Assembly (NCBI GenBank): GCA_947367285.1
Contig: CANBDB010000050.1
Location: forward strand, 1 to 9,751
Length of the DNA: 9,751 nucleotides
Source of the DNA: an uncultured Clostridia bacterium
GTDB taxonomy: Bacteria; Bacillota; Clostridia; Oscillospirales; CAG-272
Direction: 5' to 3'
The notes below the pieces were generated by a model. That model had not been told where the DNA came from. It did no database searches and worked only from the letters and a program-made list of their open reading frames with translations. The position numbers were made by a program, and so were the translations under genes. The stretch's first letter is position 1; each line of letters starts with the position of its first letter. Positions 6,534 through 9,751 of this stretch are shown piece after piece.

Positions 6534-7222
6534 TGAGCAAGAATAATAATCTCTCTATAGTGACAAAGGGTATCCTTAAAGAAAACCCAGTATTTGTGCT
6601 CCTTCTTGGAACATGTCCCACACTTGCCGTAACAAATAACGTTTTCGGTGCATTTGGTATGGGTATCGCGGCAATGATAGTTCTTATTTGTTCAAATATG
6701 CTCATTTCCGCTCTTCGTAAGATTATTCCCGACGGTGTAAGAATTCCTTCTTACATTGTAATTATCGCGGGATTTGTAACAATCGTTCAGATGCTCGTTC
6801 AGGCATTCTTGCCCGAGCTTAACGATTTGCTTGGCGTATATCTTCCTCTTATCGTTGTTAACTGTATCATTCTTGGTAGAGCCGAGATGTTTGCAGGTAA
6901 GAACACAGTAGGAAAGAGCGCACTTGACGGTATTGGTATGGGTATCGGCTTTACACTTGCACTCGTATCCATGGCAATCGTTCGTGAGGTTCTTGGTGCG
7001 GCAAGCTTTGCAGGAATTGCAATTCCTTTCCTTGAACCCTACAAGATTAGCTTTCTTGTAAAGGCACCCGGTGGACTTTTGGTTTACGGTGTGCTCATCG
7101 CTCTCGTTTATATTATCACAAACGGTAAGGCACCTAAGAAGAGATCCTTCTCTTGTGAGGGTTGTCCTTCTCGTGCAACCTGTAACCCTTCCGCATGTGG
7201 CGGAGAAAAGGAGGAAGCGTAA
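6533..7222 (+). CDS. rnfE: RnfE, membrane subunit of the Rnf complex with a Cys-rich tail
   Basis: A 229-residue integral membrane protein of the NqrD/NqrE/RnfA/RnfE family with about six transmembrane segments. The half-helix motifs GTCPTLAVTN (C28) and VYLPLIVVNC (C111) hold the cysteines that, with those of RnfA, ligate an intramembrane iron-sulfur cluster in Rnf/Nqr complexes. The C-terminal tail after residue 200 has C208-x2-C211-x5-C217-x4-C222 and a basic stretch (PKKRS), which puts it on the cytoplasmic side if the positive-inside rule holds. A four-Cys tail of this form could bind a metal or cluster. The start shares one base with the rnfG stop (TAATG), after AAGGAGGTG. Its stop directly abuts the rnfA ATG. 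Confidence 0.96.
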   Translation: MSKNNNLSIVTKGILKENPVFVLLLGTCPTLAVTNNVFGAFGMGIAAMIVLICSNMLISALRKIIPDGVRIPSYIVIIAGFVTIVQMLVQAFLPELNDLLGVYLPLIVVNCIILGRAEMFAGKNTVGKSALDGIGMGIGFTLALVSMAIVREVLGAASFAGIAIPFLEPYKISFLVKAPGGLLVYGVLIALVYIITNGKAPKKRSFSCEGCPSRATCNPSACGGEKEEA

Positions 7223-7822
7223 ATGGAAGTTTTGAAGAGTTTACTTGTAATTTTACTTTCATCCGTACTTGTTAATAACTACGTACTTAGCCGTTTCCTT
7301 GGTATTTGTCCCTTCCTTGGTGTTTCCAAGAAGCTCGACCAGGCGTCCGGTATGGGTGTGGCTGTTACAGCGGTTATGCTTATCGCAACCGCGGCTACAT
7401 GGCCCATTCAAAAATTCATTCTCGATCCTCTTGGACTTGGCTATATGCAGACAATCGTGTTCATCGTGATTATTGCATCCCTTGTTCAGATGCTTGAGAT
7501 CCTTCTCAAAAAGTTTATTCCCGCACTTCACGCAGGTCTTGGCGTATATCTTCCTTTGATTACAACAAACTGTGCGGTGCTCGGTGTTGCCGTTAACAAC
7601 ATCAATGACGGCTACAATTTCCTTGAATCAATGATCAGCTCTCTCGGTTGTGGTCTCGGTTTCCTTCTTGCGATGGTTCTTTTCGCAGGTGTTCGCTCCA
7701 GAATTGACGAAACAAAGGTTCCAAAGCCCTTCCGCGGTGTTGCTATCACACTTATTGCGGCTTCCTTCCTCTCCCTTGCTTTCATGGGATTTGCAGGAAT
7801 CGTTGATAAGCTTTTCGCGTAA
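7223..7822 (+). CDS. rnfA: RnfA, membrane subunit of the Rnf complex
   Basis: A 199-residue integral membrane protein with about six transmembrane segments, homologous to RnfE and of usual length. The paired motifs are FLGICPFLGVS (C29) and VYLPLITTNCAVLGV (C117); these cysteines pair with C28/C111 of RnfE around the membrane-embedded cluster that passes electrons between the inner and outer faces. The two proteins share GVYLPLI..NC, which shows their common origin. The ATG follows the rnfE stop with no gap, and AAAAGGAGG lies inside the end of rnfE, so translation is coupled. None of its isoleucine codons is ATA, a sign of strong codon selection seen across the rnf genes. Confidence 0.97.
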   Translation: MEVLKSLLVILLSSVLVNNYVLSRFLGICPFLGVSKKLDQASGMGVAVTAVMLIATAATWPIQKFILDPLGLGYMQTIVFIVIIASLVQMLEILLKKFIPALHAGLGVYLPLITTNCAVLGVAVNNINDGYNFLESMISSLGCGLGFLLAMVLFAGVRSRIDETKVPKPFRGVAITLIAASFLSLAFMGFAGIVDKLFA

Positions 7823-7840
7823 TAGGAGGTTGAAGATATT

Positions 7841-8644
7841 ATGGATATTATGGCTATATTGACAGCTTTCCTTGTAGTAGCGGGCGTTGGTCTCGTGCTT
7901 GGCGTATTGCTTGCGCTTTTCACACATTTCTTTGGTATCGAAGACGATCCCAAGTTTAAGGCGGTTAGAGGCGCGCTCCCCGGCGCAAACTGCGGTGCTT
8001 GTGGCTTTAAGGGCTGCGACGACTACGCAAACGCAGTAGCGGAGGGAAGAGCAGCTCCCAACCTTTGTATCCCCGGTGGTGCTGACACTGTTGCGGCACT
8101 TTCCGAAATTCTTGGAGTTGAAGCTGAAGCAGCAGCTCCCAAGGTAGCATTCGTTCACTGTAACGGTGTTTGCGGTGCAACATCTCCCAAGGCTATTTAT
8201 GACGGCATTCAGTCCTGCAAGGCCGAGGGTATGGTGTTTGGCGGTGCAGGTTCTTGTACATACAGCTGTATCGGTTGCGGTGACTGCGTAAGCGTATGTC
8301 CTGCTGACGCGATTTGCTTGAAGGACGGAATCGCACACGTTGACCCCAGAGCTTGTATCGGATGTGCAGCTTGTACTAAGACTTGTCCTCGTCACGTTAT
8401 TTCTATGGTTCCCAGAGATGCGGTTGTTGCAAACTTCTGCTCCAATAAGGAAAAGGGCGCGGATGCTCGTAAGAACTGTAAGAATGCTTGTATCGGATGC
8501 AAGAAATGTGAAAAGACTTGTCCTAATGGCGCAATCACAGTTGTAGATAATAATGCAATCGTAGATTACGAAAAATGTACAGGTTGTGGCGCTTGTGCAG
8601 CAGCTTGTCCTACAGGATGTCTTAAAGCAGTTAATTTTCAGTAA
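7841..8644 (+). CDS. rnfB: RnfB, polyferredoxin subunit of the Rnf complex (ferredoxin entry point)
   Basis: A 267-residue membrane-anchored polyferredoxin that accepts electrons from reduced ferredoxin. One N-terminal hydrophobic anchor (about 5-30) is followed by the RnfB-specific [4Fe-4S] domain GANCGACGFKGC with C51/C54/C59/C76. A cysteine region C107/C111/C126/C139 may hold another cluster. Four CxxCxxCxxxCP motifs follow at 143-153, 172-182, 217-227 and 246-256. This multi-cluster form is typical of clostridial RnfB and much richer than the proteobacterial one. Extra cysteines (C200, C213, C260) lie between or after the ferredoxin domains. The ATG at 7841 has AGGAGG 11 nt upstream; an ATG three codons later would be 20 nt away. 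It lies 18 bp after rnfA and is last in the rnf operon; no U-tract terminator follows. Confidence 0.97.
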   Translation: MDIMAILTAFLVVAGVGLVLGVLLALFTHFFGIEDDPKFKAVRGALPGANCGACGFKGCDDYANAVAEGRAAPNLCIPGGADTVAALSEILGVEAEAAAPKVAFVHCNGVCGATSPKAIYDGIQSCKAEGMVFGGAGSCTYSCIGCGDCVSVCPADAICLKDGIAHVDPRACIGCAACTKTCPRHVISMVPRDAVVANFCSNKEKGADARKNCKNACIGCKKCEKTCPNGAITVVDNNAIVDYEKCTGCGACAAACPTGCLKAVNFQ

Positions 8645-8659
8645 ATAAATAACACATAA

Positions 8660-8679
8660 GGGGCGGAGCAATCCGCCCC
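8660..8679 (+). other. GC-rich hairpin with a GNRA loop after rnfB
   Basis: A perfect 8-bp stem GGGGCGGA / TCCGCCCC encloses the tetraloop GCAA, a stable GNRA type, 15 nt after the rnfB stop. The bases after it (GAAAGTGAAATATAAT) have no U-tract, so it is a poor rho-independent terminator. It is more likely an mRNA 3'-end stabiliser or processing boundary for the rnf message, or a partial terminator. Confidence 0.6.
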
Positions 8680-8695
8680 GAAAGTGAAATATAAT

Positions 8696-8771
8696 AAAAG
8701 CCCTTAATCAGTTTTGCAAATAGCACTTGGATTTTGTGCTGTATAATTTGCAAAGCCGATTAAAAGCTTTT
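8696..8771. repeat. 76-bp imperfect inverted repeat between rnfB and the NusG_II gene
   Basis: Arms of 26 nt (8696-8721 and 8746-8771) match at 22 of 26 positions when one is reverse-complemented. Inside them AGCAC (8722-8726) pairs with GTGCT (8736-8740) around a 9-nt loop, leaving a one-sided 5-nt bulge (8741-8745). Each arm contains the palindrome TTTGCAAA. All four differences are transitions. Three would be G-U pairs in a minus-strand RNA and one in a plus-strand RNA. It could be a long intercistronic stem-loop that attenuates or processes the message, a cruciform operator, or a small mobile-element relic. No flanking target duplication is visible. Confidence 0.75.
8742..8747 (+). promoter_or_regulatory. 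Isolated -10-like TATAAT within the inverted repeat
   Basis: A perfect TATAAT lies in the bulge and 3' arm of the inverted repeat, about 54 bp before the NusG_II start. The nearest -35-like hexamer (TTGCAA, 8714-8719) is 22 bp away, too far for a good promoter, and no TGn extension precedes the -10. A weak promoter for the last two genes is possible; if real, the repeat would be its operator. Confidence 0.25.
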
Positions 8772-8800
8772 CGAGAGATCTTATCAAAGGAGGTGCCGTG

Positions 8801-9202
8801 ATGGCTGAAAATAAGAAAAAAATCAAAAACGACATAATTTTTATTGCCGCTGTGGTACTTATCCTTGGAATTATAGTGGGTGCAACGGTTCTTTTCAGAG
8901 AAGAGGGCGCAACGGTGGTGGTTTCGATAAACGGAAAGCATTACGGAACATATTCGCTTTTTGAAAATCAAACCGTTGAGATAAGATCGGGCAAAAATAA
9001 CGAGAGTTATAATGTTTTGGTTATTGAAAACGGTACGGCTTACGTCAGTGATGCGAACTGCCCCGGAGTTTTGGCACATCTCAAGTGTACAAACCAAGAC
9101 CCCATTCATTACAGCGGGCAGAGCATTATTTGTCAGGAGCATATGGTGGTAATTGAAATAAAGGGCGGGGAAGATAGCTCCGGCCCCGACATAATATCAT
9201 AA
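8801..9202 (+). CDS. NusG domain II-containing membrane-anchored protein
   Basis: A 133-residue protein with a basic N-terminus, one transmembrane segment (about 11-32) and an outer-face beta-rich domain of the NusG_II family. The family's cysteine pattern is visible: VSDANCPGVLAHLKC (82-96, C87 and C96) and GQSIICQEHMVVIEI (106-120, C111). It is not the transcription factor NusG; it shares only the extra domain II of some NusG proteins. Its molecular role is unknown; in Firmicutes such genes tend to sit beside Gx transporter and FMN-binding redox genes, as here. The ATG at 8801 is chosen over the adjacent GTG at 8798 because AAAGGAGGTG ends 5-7 nt before it. Seven of 17 isoleucine codons are ATA, against none in rnfA, so expression is probably lower. 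It is followed 10 bp later by the Gx gene. Confidence 0.85.
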   Translation: MAENKKKIKNDIIFIAAVVLILGIIVGATVLFREEGATVVVSINGKHYGTYSLFENQTVEIRSGKNNESYNVLVIENGTAYVSDANCPGVLAHLKCTNQDPIHYSGQSIICQEHMVVIEIKGGEDSSGPDIIS

Positions 9203-9212
9203 GGAGAATGCC

Positions 9213-9725
9213 GTGAAAGATAATAGAAAAAGAATAAAGCGCATAACCATGCTCGCGCTTTGCACTTCGTTGGCATTGCTTCTTTCCTATGTGGAAATGC
9301 TTGCTCCGCCGATTTTTACGGGTGTTCCCGGAATAAAAATGGGCCTACCCAACATTGCCATAGTCTTTATACTTTATAGAATTGGGGCAAAAGAGGCGGC
9401 AGCGGTTTCGTTTATCCGTATTGCGATAACCAGCATGCTTTTTGGAAGTCCGTTAATGTTTGTATATAGTTTTGCAGGCGCGCTTCTTAGCCTTGCGGTT
9501 ATGATATTGCTCAAAAAACTCGACACTCTTTCCACTGTTGGAGTAAGTGTCGCAGGCGCATTGATGCATAACGTTGGTCAAATTTTAGTTGCAATGTGGT
9601 TGATGAAAACCTCACAAATTGCATATTATATGATGGTTCTTGCGATTACGGGCACGATTTCCGGCGTGTTTATCGGACTTGCCGGCGGCTATGTAATCAA
9701 GAGATTTGAGCGCATAGAAATATGA
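9213..9725 (+). CDS. Gx transporter family / heptaprenyl diphosphate synthase component I-like membrane protein
   Basis: A 170-residue polytopic membrane protein with about five hydrophobic segments. Family features are LLLSYVEMLAPP (22-33), GVPGIKMGLPNI (37-48), YSFAGALLSLAVMILLKKL (85-103) and AGALMHNVGQILVA (114-127). The family is often named HepS component I but is membrane-embedded and resembles small substrate-binding transporter components; the substrate is unknown. The start is GTG at 9213: AAGGAGA (9201-9207) overlaps the stop of the upstream gene and lies 5-6 nt before it. An ATG at 9208 is out of frame. The two genes form one unit. Relatives are commonly linked to NusG_II, FMN-binding, ApbE or polyprenyl synthase genes, which could lie past the window edge. 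ATA codons are frequent, unlike in the rnf genes. Confidence 0.86.
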   Translation: MKDNRKRIKRITMLALCTSLALLLSYVEMLAPPIFTGVPGIKMGLPNIAIVFILYRIGAKEAAAVSFIRIAITSMLFGSPLMFVYSFAGALLSLAVMILLKKLDTLSTVGVSVAGALMHNVGQILVAMWLMKTSQIAYYMMVLAITGTISGVFIGLAGGYVIKRFERIEI

Positions 9726-9751
9726 GTTTTTTACTGTAATTATATAAAAAT

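Noticed and set aside
8660..8771. A rho-independent terminator or riboswitch between rnfB and the NusG_II gene
   Set aside because: No U-tract follows the GC-rich hairpin, the longer stem ends in only four T, and no conserved riboswitch core was recognised.
1..9751. CRISPR arrays, tRNA or rRNA genes, insertion sequences, phage genes
   Set aside because: No regularly spaced repeats, no tRNA-like or rRNA-like segments, and no transposase, integrase or phage proteins were seen on either strand.

Overview
The window looks like chromosomal DNA of a strictly anaerobic, Gram-positive Clostridia-type bacterium. The evidence is the rnfCDGEAB gene order, strong AAGGAGG-type ribosome binding sites, near-consensus sigma-A promoters with 17-bp spacers, an adjacent NfnAB-type transhydrogenase, and Firmicutes-typical DUF1622, NusG domain II and Gx transporter genes. 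The genus cannot be told from the sequence alone.

Layout. Positions 21-2253 (minus strand) hold a two-gene operon, nfnA then nfnB, encoding an electron-bifurcating NADH-dependent ferredoxin:NADP+ oxidoreductase. Its promoter (2315-2343) is bracketed by two Rex-like operators. Positions 2436-2468 form a bidirectional hairpin terminator that ends a small DUF1622 membrane-protein gene (2473-2808, minus) and separates it from nfnA. Positions 2809-3064 are an AT-rich divergent promoter region. Positions 3065-8644 (plus) hold the full rnfCDGEAB operon, with genes overlapping or abutting except for 18 bp before rnfB. Positions 8645-8800 are a structured intergenic region with a GNRA-loop hairpin and a 76-bp imperfect inverted repeat. 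Positions 8801-9725 hold a NusG domain II membrane-anchored protein and a Gx transporter family (HepS component I-like) membrane protein. The last 26 bases hold nothing recognisable. No stretch longer than 300 bases lacks a gene.

How it works together. Rnf couples electron flow from reduced ferredoxin to NAD+ with ion export. Nfn interconverts NADH plus reduced ferredoxin with NADPH. Side by side they link the ferredoxin, NADH and NADPH pools, so Rex-type control by the NADH/NAD+ ratio would make sense. The core systems are known ones. The unusual points are an RnfG about twice the usual length built of three FMN_bind-like units, divergent flavinylation motifs in RnfD and RnfG, a four-cysteine tail on RnfE, the paired Rex-like sites, and the long inverted repeat after rnfB. 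No entirely new system is evident.
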